A stretch of DNA of 64,000 bases from Ascidia mentula (lineage: Eukaryota > Chordata > Ascidiacea > Phlebobranchia > Ascidiidae). The notes under the pieces are model-generated. The model saw only the letters and a program-made list of their open reading frames with translations, did not search any database and was not told the origin of the DNA. Positions 21,228-32,680 of the stretch are shown in pieces. Every line of letters begins with the position of its first letter. Positions within the stretch are counted from its first letter, which is position 1. The stretch covers positions 16,303,001-16,367,000 of the forward strand of contig OX387197.1 in NCBI GenBank assembly GCA_947561715.1. The letters run 5' to 3'. The position numbers and the translations under genes are program-made.

Positions 21228-22135
21228 GCCCATTGTTAAGTGGGTCGCGAAAAAAACAGAGTCCAGCCTATGTCTCCCATTGTTAAGTGGGCTTGGGGCT
21301 CGAAAAAAACAGAGTCCAGCCCATCCCACCCAGTCTTAACTTCGGCCCTATGTAGCCCATTGTTAAGTGGGTCGCGAAAAAAACAGAGTCCAGCCTATGT
21401 CGCCCATTGTTAAGTGGGCTTGGGGCTCGAAAAAAACAGAGTCCAGCCTATCCCACCCAGTCTTAACTTCGGCCCTATCTAGCCCATTGTTAAGTGGGTC
21501 GCGAAAAAAACAGAGTCCAGCCTATGTCTCCCATTGTTAAGTGGGCTTGGGGCTCGAAAAAAACAGAGTCCAGCCTATCCCACCCAGTCTTAACTTCGGC
21601 CCTATCTAGCCCATTGTTAAGTGGGTCGCGATAAAAACAGCCTATCCCACCCAGTCTTAACTTCGGCCCTATCTAGCCCATTGTTAAGTGGGTCGCGATA
21701 AAAACAGCCTATCCCACCCAGTCTTAACTTCGGCCCTATCTAGCCCATTGTTAAGTGGGTCGCGAAAAAAACAGAGTCCAGCCTATGTCTCCCATTGTTA
21801 AGTGGCCTTGGGGCTCGAAAAAAACAGAGTCCAGCCTATCCCACCCAGTCTTAACTTCGGCCCTATCTCGCCCATTGTTAAGTGGGTCGCGAAAAAAACA
21901 GAGTCCAGCCTATGTCGCCCATTGTTAAGTGGGCTTGGGGCTCGAAAAAAACAAGAGTCCAGCCTATCCCACCCAGTCTTAACTTCGGCCCTATATAGCC
22001 CATTGTTAAGTGGGTCGCGAAAAAAACAGAGTCCAGCCTATCCCACCCAGTCTTAACTTCAGCCCTATCTCGCCCATTGTTAAGTGGGTCGCGAAAAAAA
22101 CAGAGTCCAGCCTATGTCTCCCATTGTTAAGTGGG
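21228..22135 (+). repeat. 1,733-bp recurrence, copy 2
   Basis: Second copy of 19495-20402, with its C pair at 21579-21712. Immediately after it, CTTGGCGCTCG takes the place of CCTGGGGCTAG, so the second half of the 275-bp cassette is missing here. Confidence 0.83.
21579..21712 (+). repeat. Fourth pair of C monomers
   Basis: Two tandem 67-bp C units. The segment 21483-22136 that contains them recurs 1,098 bp later at 22581-23234. Confidence 0.92.
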
Positions 22136-22676
22136 CTTGGCGCTCGAAAAAAACAGAGTCCAGCCTATCCCACCCAGTCTTAACTTCGGCCCTATCTCGC
22201 CCATTGTTAAGTGGGTCGCGAAAAAAACAGAGTCCAGCCAATGTCGCTCATTGTTAAGTGGGCTTGGGGCTCGAAAAAAACAGAGTCCAGCCTATCCCAC
22301 CCAGTCTTAACTTCGGCCCTATCTCGCCCATTGTTAAGTGGGTCGCGAAAAAAACAGAGTCCAGCCTATGTCTCCCATTGTTAAGTGGGCTTGGGGCTCG
22401 AAAAAAACAGAGTCCAGCCTATCCCACCCAGTCTTAACTTCGGCCCTATCTCGCCCATTGTTAAGTGGGTCGCGAAAAAAACAGAGTCCAGCCTATGTCT
22501 CCCATTGTTAAGTGGGCTTGGGGCTAGAAAAAAACAGAGTCCAGCCTATCCCACCCAGTCTTAACTTCGGCCCTATCTCGCCCATTGTTAAGTGGGTCGC
22601 GAAAAAAACAGAGTCCAGCCTATGTCTCCCATTGTTAAGTGGGCTTGGGGCTCGAAAAAAACAGAGTCCAGCCTAT

Positions 22677-22810
22677 CCCACCCAGTCTTAACTTCGGCCC
22701 TATCTAGCCCATTGTTAAGTGGGTCGCGATAAAAACAGCCTATCCCACCCAGTCTTAACTTCGGCCCTATCTAGCCCATTGTTAAGTGGGTCGCGATAAA
22801 AACAGCCTAT
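22677..22810 (+). repeat. Fifth pair of C monomers
   Basis: Two tandem 67-bp C units. Only the second has a counterpart in the next 2,734-bp copy (25478-25544), so the duplication boundary falls within the first. Confidence 0.92.
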
Positions 22811-25470
22811 CCCACCCAGTCTTAACTTCGGCCCTATCTAGCCCATTGTTAAGTGGGTCGCGAAAAAAACAGAGTCCAGCCTATGTCTCCCATTGTTAAG
22901 TGGCCTTGGGGCTCGAACAAAACAGAGTCCAGCCTATCCCACCCAGTCTTAACTTCGGCCCTATCTCGCCCATTGTTAAGTGGGTCGCGAAAAAAACAGA
23001 GTCCAGCCTATGTCGCCCATTGTTAAGTGGGCTTGGGGCTCGAAAAAAACAAGAGTCCAGCCTATCCCACCCAGTCTTAACTTCGGCCCTATATAGCCCA
23101 TTGTTAAGTGGGTCGCGAAAAAAACAGAGTCCAGCCTATCCCACCCAGTCTTAACTTCAGCCCTATCTCGCCCATTGTTAAGTGGGTCGCGAAAAAAACA
23201 GAGTCCAGCCTATGTCTCCCATTGTTAAGTGGGCCTGGGGCTAGAAAAAAACAGAGTCCAGCCTATCCCACCCAGTCTTATCTTCGGCCCTATCTAGCCC
23301 ATTGTTAAGTGGGTCGCGAAAAAAACAGAGTCCAGCCTATGTCTCCCATTGTTAAGTGGGCTTGGCGCTCGAAAAAAACAGAGTCCAGCCTATCCCACCC
23401 AGTCTTAACTTCGGCCCTATCTCGCCCATTGTTAAGTGGGTCGCGAAAAAAACAGAGTCCAGCCAATGTCGCTCATTGTTAAGTGGGCTTGGGGCTCGAA
23501 AAAAACAGAGTCCAGCCTATCCCACCCAGTCTTAACTTCGGCCCTATCTCGCCCATTGTTAAGTGGGTCGCGAAAAAAACAGAGTCCAGCCTATGTCTCC
23601 CATTGTTAAGTGGGCTTGGGGCTCGAAAAAAACAGAGTCCAGCCTATCCCACCCAGTCTTAACTTCGGCCCTATCTCGCCCATTGTTAAGTGGGTCGCGA
23701 AAAAAACAGAGTCCAGCCTATGTCGCCCATTGTTAAGTGGGCTTGGGGCTCGAAAAAAACAGAGTCCAGCCTATCCCACCCAGTCTTAACTTCGGCCCTA
23801 TCTCGCCCATTGTTAAGTGGGTCGCGAAAAAAACAGAGTCCAGCCTATGTCTCCCATTGTTAAGTGGGCTTGGGGCTAGAAAAAAACAGAGTCCAGCCTA
23901 TCCCACCCAGTCTTAACTTCGGCCCTATCTCGCCCATTGTTAAGTGGGTCGCGAAAAAAACAGAGTCCAGCCTATGTCTCCCATTGTTAAGTGGGCTTGG
24001 GGCTAGAAAAAAACAGAGTCCAGCCTATCCCACCCAGTCTTAACTTCGGCAATATCTCGCCCATTGTTAAGTGGGTCGCGAAAAAAACAGAGTCCAGCCT
24101 ATGTCTCCCATTGTTAAGTGGGCTTGGGGCTCGAAAAAAACAGAGTCCAGCCCATCCCACCCAGTCTTAACTTCGGCCCTATCTAGCCCATTGTTGAGTG
24201 GGTCGCGAAAAAAACAGAGTCCAGCCTATGTCGCCCATTGTTAAGTGGGCTTGGGGCTCGAAAAAAACAGAGTCCAGCCTATCCCACCCAGTCTTAACTT
24301 CGGCCCTATCTAGCCCATTGTTAAGTGGGTCGCGAAAAAAACAGAGTCCAGCCTATGTCTCCCATTGTTAAGTGGGCCTGGGGCTAGAAAAAAACAGAGT
24401 CCAGCCTATCCCACCCAGTCTTATCTTCGGCCCTATCTAGCCCATTGTTAAGTGGGTCGCGAAAAAAACAGAGTCCAGCCTATGTCTCCCATTGTTAAGT
24501 GGGCTTGGGGCTCGAAAAAAACAGAGTCCAGCCTATCCCACCCAGTCTTAACTTCGGCCGTATCTCGCCCATTGTTAAGTGGGTCGCGAAAAAAACAGAG
24601 TCCAGCCAATGTCGCCCATTGTTAAGTGGGCTTGGGGCTCGAAAAAAACAGAGTCCAGCCAATGTCTCCCATTGTTAAGTGGGCTTGGGGCTCGAAAAAA
24701 ACAGAGTCCAGCCTATCCCACCCAGTCTTAACTTCGGCCCTATCTAGCCCATTGTTAAGTGGGTCGCGAAAAAAACAGAGTCCAGCCTATGTCTCCCATT
24801 GTTAAGTGGGCTTGGGGCTCGAAAAAAACAGAGTCCAGCCTATCCCACCCAGTCTTAACTTCGGCCCTATCTCGCCCATTGTTAAGTGGGTCGCGAAAAA
24901 ACAGAGTCCAGCCTATGTCGCCCATTGTTAAGTGGGCTTGGGGCTCGAAAAAAACAGAGTCCAGCCTATCCCACCCAGTCTTAACTTCGGCCCTATCTCG
25001 CCCATTGTTAAGTGGGTCGCGAAAAAAACAGAGTCCAGCCTATGTCTCCCATTGTTAAGTGGGCTTGGGGCTCGAAAAAAACAGAGTCCAGCCTATCCCA
25101 CCCAGTCTTAACTTCGGCCCTATCTCGCCCATTGTTAAGTGGGTCGCGAAAAAAACAGAGTCCAGCCTATGTCGCCCATTGTTAAGTGGGCTTGGGGCTC
25201 GAAAAAAACAGAGTCCAGCCTATCCCACCCAGTCTTAACTTCGGCCCTATCTCGCCCATTGTTAAGTGGGTCGCGAAAAAAACAGAGTCCAGCCTATGTC
25301 TCCCATTGTTAAGTGGGCTTGGGGCTAGAAAAAAACAGAGTCCAGCCTATCCCACCCAGTCTTAACTTCGGCCCTATCTCGCCCATTGTTAAGTGGGTCG
25401 CGAAAAAAACAGAGTCCAGCCTATGTCTCCCATTGTTAAGTGGGCTTGGGGCTCGAAAAAAACAGAGTCC
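22737..25470 (+). repeat. 2,734-bp tandem duplication, copy 1
   Basis: Matches 25471 onward at a constant 2,734-bp offset up to 25170/27904, with about half a dozen visible differences. Shared rare markers are GAACAAAAC near 22,916, CTTGGCGCTC at 23361, CAATAT at 24050, GGCCGTATC at 24560 and an A6 tract near 24,896. Net length equals 21 dimers plus one C unit. Confidence 0.9.
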
Positions 25471-27904
25471 AGCCTATCCCACCCAGTCTTAACTTCGGCC
25501 CTATCTAGCCCATTGTTAAGTGGGTCGCGATAAAAACAGCCTATCCCACCCAGTCTTAACTTCGGCCCTATCTAGCCCATTGTTAAGTGGGTCGCGAAAA
25601 AAACAGAGTCCAGCCTATGTCTCCCATTGTTAAGTGGCCTTGGGGCTCGAACAAAACAGAGTCCAGCCTATCCCACCCAGTCTTAACTTCGGCCCTATCT
25701 CGCCCATTGTTAAGTGGGTCGCGAAAAAAACAGAGTCCAGCCTATGTCGCCCATTGTTAAGTGGGCTTGGGGCTCGAAAAAAACAAGAGTCCAGCCTATC
25801 CCACCCAGTCTTAACTTCGGCCCTATATAGCCCATTGTTAAGTGGGTCGCGAAAAAAACAGAGTCCAGCCTATCCCACCCAGTCTTAACTTCAGCCCTAT
25901 CTCGCCCATTGTTAAGTGGGTCGCGAAAAAAACAGAGTCCAGCCTATGTCTCCCATTGTTAAGTGGGCCTGGGGCTAGAAAAAAACAGAGTCCAGCCTAT
26001 CCCACCCAGTCTTATCTTCGGCCCTATCTAGCCCATTGTTAAGTGGGTCGCGAAAAAAACAGAGTCCAGCCTATGTCTCCCATTGTTAAGTGGGCTTGGC
26101 GCTCGAAAAAAACAGAGTCCAGCCTATCCCACCCAGTCTTAACTTCGGCCCTATCTCGCCCATTGTTAAGTGGGTCGCGAAAAAAACAGAGTCCAGCCAA
26201 TGTCGCTCATTGTTAAGTGGGCTTGGGGCTCGAAAAAAACAGAGTCCAGCCTATCCCACCCAGTCTTAACTTCGGCCCTATCTCGCCCATTGTTAAGTGG
26301 GTCGCGAAAAAAACAGAGTCCAGCCTATGTCTCCCATTGTTAAGTGGGCTTGGGGCTCGAAAAAAACAGAGTCCAGCCTATCCCACCCAGTCTTAACTTC
26401 GGCCCTATCTCGCCCATTGTTAAGTGGGTCGCGAAAAAAACAGAGTCCAGCCTATGTCGCCCATTGTTAAGTGGGCTTGGGGCTCGAAAAAAACAGAGTC
26501 CAGCCTATCCCACCCAGTCTTAACTTCGGCCCTATCTCGCCCATTGTTAAGTGGGTCGCGAAAAAAACAGAGTCCAGCCTATGTCTCCCATTGTTAAGTG
26601 GGCTTGGGGCTAGAAAAAAACAGAGTCCAGCCTATCCCACCCAGTCTTAACTTCGGCCCTATCTCGCCCATTGTTAAGTGGGTCGCGAAAAAAACAGAGT
26701 CCAGCCTATGTCTCCCATTGTTAAGTGGGCTTGGGGCTAGAAAAAAACAGAGTCCAGCCTATCCCACCCAGTCTTAACTTCGGCAATATCTCGCCCATTG
26801 TTAAGTGGGTCGCGAAAAAAACAGAGTCCAGCCAATGTCTCCCATTGTTAAGTGGGCTTGGGGCTCGAAAAAAACAGAGTCCAGCCCATCCCACCCAGTC
26901 TTAACTTCGGCCCTATCTAGCCCATTGTTGAGTGGGTCGCGAAAAAAACAGAGTCCAGCCTATGTCGCCCATTGTTAAGTGGGCTTGGGGCTCGAAAAAA
27001 ACAGAGTCCAGCCTATCCCACCCAGTCTTAACTTCGGCCCTATCTAGCCCATTGTTAAGTGGGTCGCGAAAAAAACAGAGTCCAGCCTATGTCTCCCATT
27101 GTTAAGTGGGCCTGGGGCTAGAAAAAAACAGAGTCCAGCCTATCCCACCCAGTCTTATCTTCGGCCCTATCTAGCCCATTGTTAAGTGGGTCGCGAAAAA
27201 AACAGAGTCCAGCCTATGTCTCCCATTGTTAAGTGGGCTTGGGGCTCGAAAAAAACAGAGTCCAGCCTATCCCACCCAGTCTTAACTTCGGCCGTATCTC
27301 GCCCATTGTTAAGTGGGTCGCGAAAAAAACAGAGTCCAGCCAATGTCGCCCATTGTTAAGTGGGCTTGGGGCTCGAAAAAAACAGAGTCCAGCCAATGTC
27401 TCCCATTGTTAAGTGGGCTTGGGGCTCGAAAAAAACAGAGTCCAGCCTATCCCACCCAGTCTTAACTTCGGCCCTATCTAGCCCATTGTTAAGTGGGTCG
27501 CGAAAAAAACAGAGTCCAGCCTATGTCTCCCATTGTTAAGTGGGCTTGGGGCTCGAAAAAAACAGAGTCCAGCCTATCCCACCCAGTCTTAACTTCGGCC
27601 CTATCTCGCCCATTGTTAAGTGGGTCGCGAAAAAACAGAGTCCAGCCTATGTCTCCCATTGTTAAGTGGGCTTGGGGCTTGAAAAAAACAGAGTCCAGCC
27701 TATCCCACCCTGTCTTAACTTCGGCCCTATCTCGCCCATTGTTAAGTGGGTCGCGAAAAAAACAGAGTCCAGCCTATGTCGCCCATTGTTAAGTGGGCTT
27801 GGGGCTCGAAAAAAACAGAGTCCAGCCTATCCCACCCAGTCTTAACTTCGGCCCTATCTCGCCCATTGTTAAGTGGGTCGCGAAAAAAACAGAGTCCAGC
27901 CTAT
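25471..27904 (+). repeat. 2,734-bp tandem duplication, copy 2
   Basis: Directly abuts copy 1. Differences from copy 1 include CCAAT for CCTAT near 26,833, GGCTTG for GGCTCG at 27680 and CCCTGTCTT near 27,711. It diverges at 27905, where a BB step replaces BA. Confidence 0.9.
25478..25544 (+). repeat. Single C monomer
   Basis: Lone 67-bp C between an A and a B, derived from the second C of the pair at 22677-22810 by the 2,734-bp duplication. Confidence 0.92.
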
Positions 27905-30900
27905 CCCACCCAGTCTTAACTTCGGCCCTATCTCGCCCATTGTTAAGTGGGTCGCGAAAAAAATAGAGTCCAGCCTATGTCTCCCATTGTTAAGTGGGCT
28001 TGGGGCTCGAAAAAAACAGAGTCCAGCCAATGTCTCCCATTGTTAAGTGGGCTTGGGGCTCGAAAAAAACAGAGTCCAGCCTATCCCACCCAGTCTTAAC
28101 TTCGGCCCTATCTAGCCCATTGTTAAGTGGGTCGCGAAAAAAACAGAGTCCAGCCTATGTCTCCCATTGTTAAGTGGGCTTGGGGCTCGAAAAAAACAGA
28201 GTCCAGCCTATCCCACCCAGTCTTAACTTCGGCTCTATCTCGCCCATTGTTAAGTGGGTCGCGAAAAAAACAGAGTCCAGCCTATGTCTCCCATTGTTAA
28301 GTGGGCTTGGGGCTCGAAAAAAACAGAGTCCAGCCTATCCCACCCAGTCTTAACTTCGGCCCTATCTCGCCCATTGTTAAGTGGGTCGCGAAAAAAACAG
28401 AGTCCAGCCTATGTCGCCCATTGTTAAGTGGGCTTGGGGCTCGAAAAAAACAGAGTCCAGCCTATCCCACCCAGTCTTAACTTCGGCCCTATCTCGCCCA
28501 TTGTTAAGTGGGTCGCGAAAAAAACAGAGTCCAGCCTATGTCTCCCATTGTTAAGTGGGCTTGGGGCTAGAAAAAAACAGAGTCCAGCCTATCCCACCCA
28601 GTCTTAACTTCGGCCCTATCTCGCCCATTGTTAAGTGGGTCGCGAAAAAAACAGAGTCCAGCCTATGTCTCCCATTGTTAAGTGGGCTTGGGGCTAGAAA
28701 AAAACAGAGTCCAGCCTATCCCACCCAGTCTTAACTTCGGCAATATCTCGCCCATTGTTAAGTGGGTCGCGAAAAAAACAGAGTCCAGCCTATGTCTCCC
28801 ATTGTTAAGTGGGCTTGGGGCTCGAAAAAAACAGAGTCCAGCCAATGTCTCCCATTGTTAAGTGGGCTTGGGGCTCGAAAAAAACAGAGTCCAGCCTATC
28901 CCACCCAGTCTTAACTTCGGCCCTATCTCGCCCATTGTTAAGTGGGTCGCGAAAAAAACAGAGTCCAGCCTATGTCGCCCATTGTTAAGTGGGCTTGGGG
29001 CTCGAAAAAAACAGAGTCCAGCCTATCCCACCCAGTCTTAACTTCGGCCCTATATAGCCCATTGTTAAGTGGGTCGCGAAAAAAACAGAGTCCAGCCTAT
29101 CCCACCCAGTCTTAACTTCAGCCCTATCTCGCCCATTGTTAAGTGGGTCGCGAAAAAAACAGAGTCCAGCCTATGTCTCCCATTGTTAAGTGGGCCTGGG
29201 GCTAGAAAAAAACAGAGTCCAGCCTATCCCACCCAGTCTTATCTTCGGCCCTATCTAGCCCATTGTTAAGTGGGTCGCGAAAAAAACAGAGTCCAGCCTA
29301 TGTCTCCCATTGTTAAGTGGGCTTGGCGCTCGAAAAAAACAGAGTCCAGCCTATCCCACCCAGTCTTAACTTCGGCCCTATCTCGCCCATTGTTAAGTGG
29401 GTCGCGAAAAAAACAGAGTCCAGCCAATGTCGCTCATTGTTAAGTGGGCTTGGGGCTCGAAAAAAACAGAGTCCAGCCAATGTCTCCCATTGTTAAGTGG
29501 GCTTGGGGCTCGAAAAAAACAGAGTCCAGCCTATCCCACCCAGTCTTAACTTCGGCCCTATCTAGCCCATTGTTAAGTGGGTCGCGAAAAAAACAGAGTC
29601 CAGCCTATGTCTCCCATTGTTAAGTGGGCTTGGGGCTCGAAAAAAACAGAGTCCAGCCTATCCCACCCAGTCTTAACTTCGGCCCTATCTCGCCCATTGT
29701 TAAGTGGGTCGCGAAAAAAACAGAGTCCAGCCTATGTCTCCCATTGTTAAGTGGGCTTGGGGCTCGAAAAAAACAGAGTCCAGCCTATCCCACCCAGTCT
29801 TAACTTCGGCCCTATCTTGCCCATTGTTAAGTGGGTCGCGAAAAAAACAGAGTCCAGCCTATGTCGCCCATTGTTAAGTGGGCTTGGGGCTCGAAAAAAA
29901 CAGAGTCCAGCCTATCCCACCCAGTCTTAACTTCGGCCCTATCTCGCCCATTGTTAAGTGGGTCGCGAAAAAAACAGAGTCCAGCCTATGTCTCCCATTG
30001 TTAAGTGGGCTTGGGGCTAGAAAAAAACAGAGTCCAGCCTATCCCACCCAGTCTTAACTTCGGCCCTATCTCGCCCATTGTTAAGTGGGTCGCGAAAAAA
30101 ACAGAGTCCAGCCTATGTCTCCCATTGTTAAGTGGGCTTGGGGCTAGAAAAAAAACAGAGTCCAGCCTATCCCACCCAGTCTTAACTTCGGCAATATCTC
30201 GCCCATTGTTAAGTGGGTCGCGAAAAAAACAGAGTCCAGCCTATGTCTCCCATTGTTAAGTGGGCTTGGGGCTCGAAAAAAACAGAGTCCAGCCCAACCC
30301 ACCCAGTCTTAACTTCGGCCCTATCTAGCCCATTGTTAAGTGGGTCGCGAAAAAAACAGAGTCCAGCCTATGTCGCCCATTGTTAAGTGGGCTTGGGGCT
30401 CGAAAAAAACAGAGTCCAGCCTATCCCACCCAGTCTTAACTTCGGCCCTATCTAGCCCATTGTTAAGTGGGTCGCGAAAAAAACAGAGTCCAGCCTATGT
30501 CTCCCATTGTTAAGTGGGCTTGGGGCTCGAAAAAAACAGAGTCCAGCCCATCCCACCCAGTCTTAACTTCGGCCCTATCTAGCCCATTGTTAAGTGGGTC
30601 GCGAAAAAAACAGAGTCCAGCCTATGTCGCCCATTGTTAAGTGGGCTTGGGGCTCGAAAAAAACAGAGTCCAGCCTATCCCACCCAGTCTTAACTTCGGC
30701 CCTATCTAGCCCATTGTTAAGTGGGTCGCGAAAAAAACAGAGTCCAGCCTATGTCGCCCATTGTTAAGTGGGCTTGGGGCCCGAAAAAAACAGAGTCCAG
30801 CCTATCCCACCCAGTCTTAACTTCAGCCCTATCTCGCCCATTGTTAAGTGGGTCGCGAAAAAAACAGAGTCCAGCCTATGTCTCCCATTGTTAAGTGGGC

Positions 30901-30909
30901 TTGGGGCTC

Positions 30910-32680
30910 GAAAAAAACAGAGTCCAGCCTATCCCACCCAGTCTTAACTTCGGCCCTATCTAGCCCATTGTTAAGTGGGTCGCGATAAAAACAGCCTATC
31001 CCACCCAGTCTTAACTTCGGCCCTATCTAGCCCATTGTTAAGTGGGTCGCGAAAAAAACAGAGTCCAGTCTATGTCTCCCATTGTTAAGTGGGCTTGGGG
31101 CTCGAAAAAAACAGAGTCCAGCCTATCCCACCCAGTCTTAACTTCGGCCCTATCTCGCCCATTGTTAAGTGGGTCGCGAAAAAAACAGAGTCCAGCCTAT
31201 GTCGCCCATTGTTAAGTGGGCTTGGGGCTCGAAAAAAACAGAGTCCAGCCTATCCCACCCAGTCTTAACTTCGGCCCTATATAGCCCATTGTTAAGTGGG
31301 TCGCGAAAAAAACAGAGTCCAGCCTATCCCACCCAGTCTTAACTTCAGCCCTATCTCGACCATTGTTAAGTGGGTCGCGAAAAAAACAGAGTCCAGCCTA
31401 TGTCTCCCATTGTTAAGTGGGCCTGGGGCTAGAAAAAAACAGAGTCCAGCCTATCCCACCCAGTCTTATCTTCGGCCCTATCTAGCCCATTGTTAAGTGG
31501 GTCGCGAAAAAAACAGAGTCCAGCCTATGTCTCCCATTGTTAAGTGGGCTTGGGGCTCGAAAAAAACAGAGTCCAGCCAATGTCTCCCATTGTTAAGTGG
31601 GCTTGGGGCTCGAAAAAAACAGAGTCCAGCCTATCCCACCCAGTCTTAACTTCGGCCCTATCTAGCCCATTGTTAAGTGGGTCGCGAAAAAAACAGAGTC
31701 CAGCCTATGTCTCCCATTGTTAAGTGGGCTTGGGGCTCGAAAAAAACAGAGTCCAGCCTATCCCACCCAGTCTTAACTTCGGCCCTATCTCGCCCATTGT
31801 TAAGTGGGTCGCGAAAAAAACAGAGTCCAGCCTATGTCGCCCATTGTTAAGTGGGCTTGGGGCTAGAAAAAAACAGAGTCCAGCCTATCCCACCCAGTCT
31901 TAACTTCGGCCCTATCTCGCCCATTGTTAAGTGGGTCGCGAAAAAAACAGAGTCCAGCCTATGTCTCCCATTGTTAAGTGGGCTTGGGGCTAGAAAAAAA
32001 CAGAGTCCAGCCTATCCCACCCAGTCTTAACTTCGGCAATATCTCGCCCATTGTTAAGTGGGTCGCGAAAAAAACAGAGTCCAGCCTATGTCTCCCATTG
32101 TTAAGTGGGCTTGGGGCTCGAAAAAAACAGAGTCCAGCCTATCCCACCCAGTCTTAACTTCGGCCCTATCTCGCCCATTGTTAAGTGGGTCGCGAAAAAA
32201 ACAGAGTCCAGCCAATGTCGCCCATTGTTAAGTGGGCTTGGGGCTCGAAAAAAACAGAGTCCAGCCAATGTCTCCCATTGTTAAGTGGGCTTGGGGCTCG
32301 AAAAAAACAGAGTCCAGCCTATCCCACCCAGTCTTAACTTCGGCCCTATCTAGCCCATTGTTAAGTGGGTCGCGAAAAAAACAGAGTCCAGCCTATGTCG
32401 CCCATTGCTAAGTGGGCTTGGGGCTCGAAAAAAACAGAGTCCAGCCTATCCCACCCAGTCTTAACTTCGGCCCTATCTCGCCCATTGTTAAGTGGGTCGC
32501 GAAAAAAACAGAGTCCAGCCTATGTCGCCCATTGTTAAGTGGGCTTGGGGCTCGAAAAAAACAGAGTCCAGCCTATCCCACCCAGTCTTAACTTCGGCCC
32601 TATCTCGCCCATTGTTAAGTGGGTCGCGAAAAAAACAGAGTCCAGCCTATGTCTCCCATTGTTAAGTGGGCTTGGGGCTA
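30910..32680 (+). repeat. 1,771-bp tandem duplication, copy 1
   Basis: Constant 1,771-bp offset to 32681-34451, with matching carried on to 32732/34503. It contains one C unit (30933-30999), a 275-bp cassette (31254-31528) and a GCTAAG core variant near 32,408. Length equals 14 A + 13 B + 1 C. Confidence 0.9.
30933..30999 (+). repeat. Single C monomer
   Basis: Lone C, with counterparts at 32704-32770 (1,771-bp duplication) and 45467-45533 (14,534-bp duplication). Confidence 0.92.
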
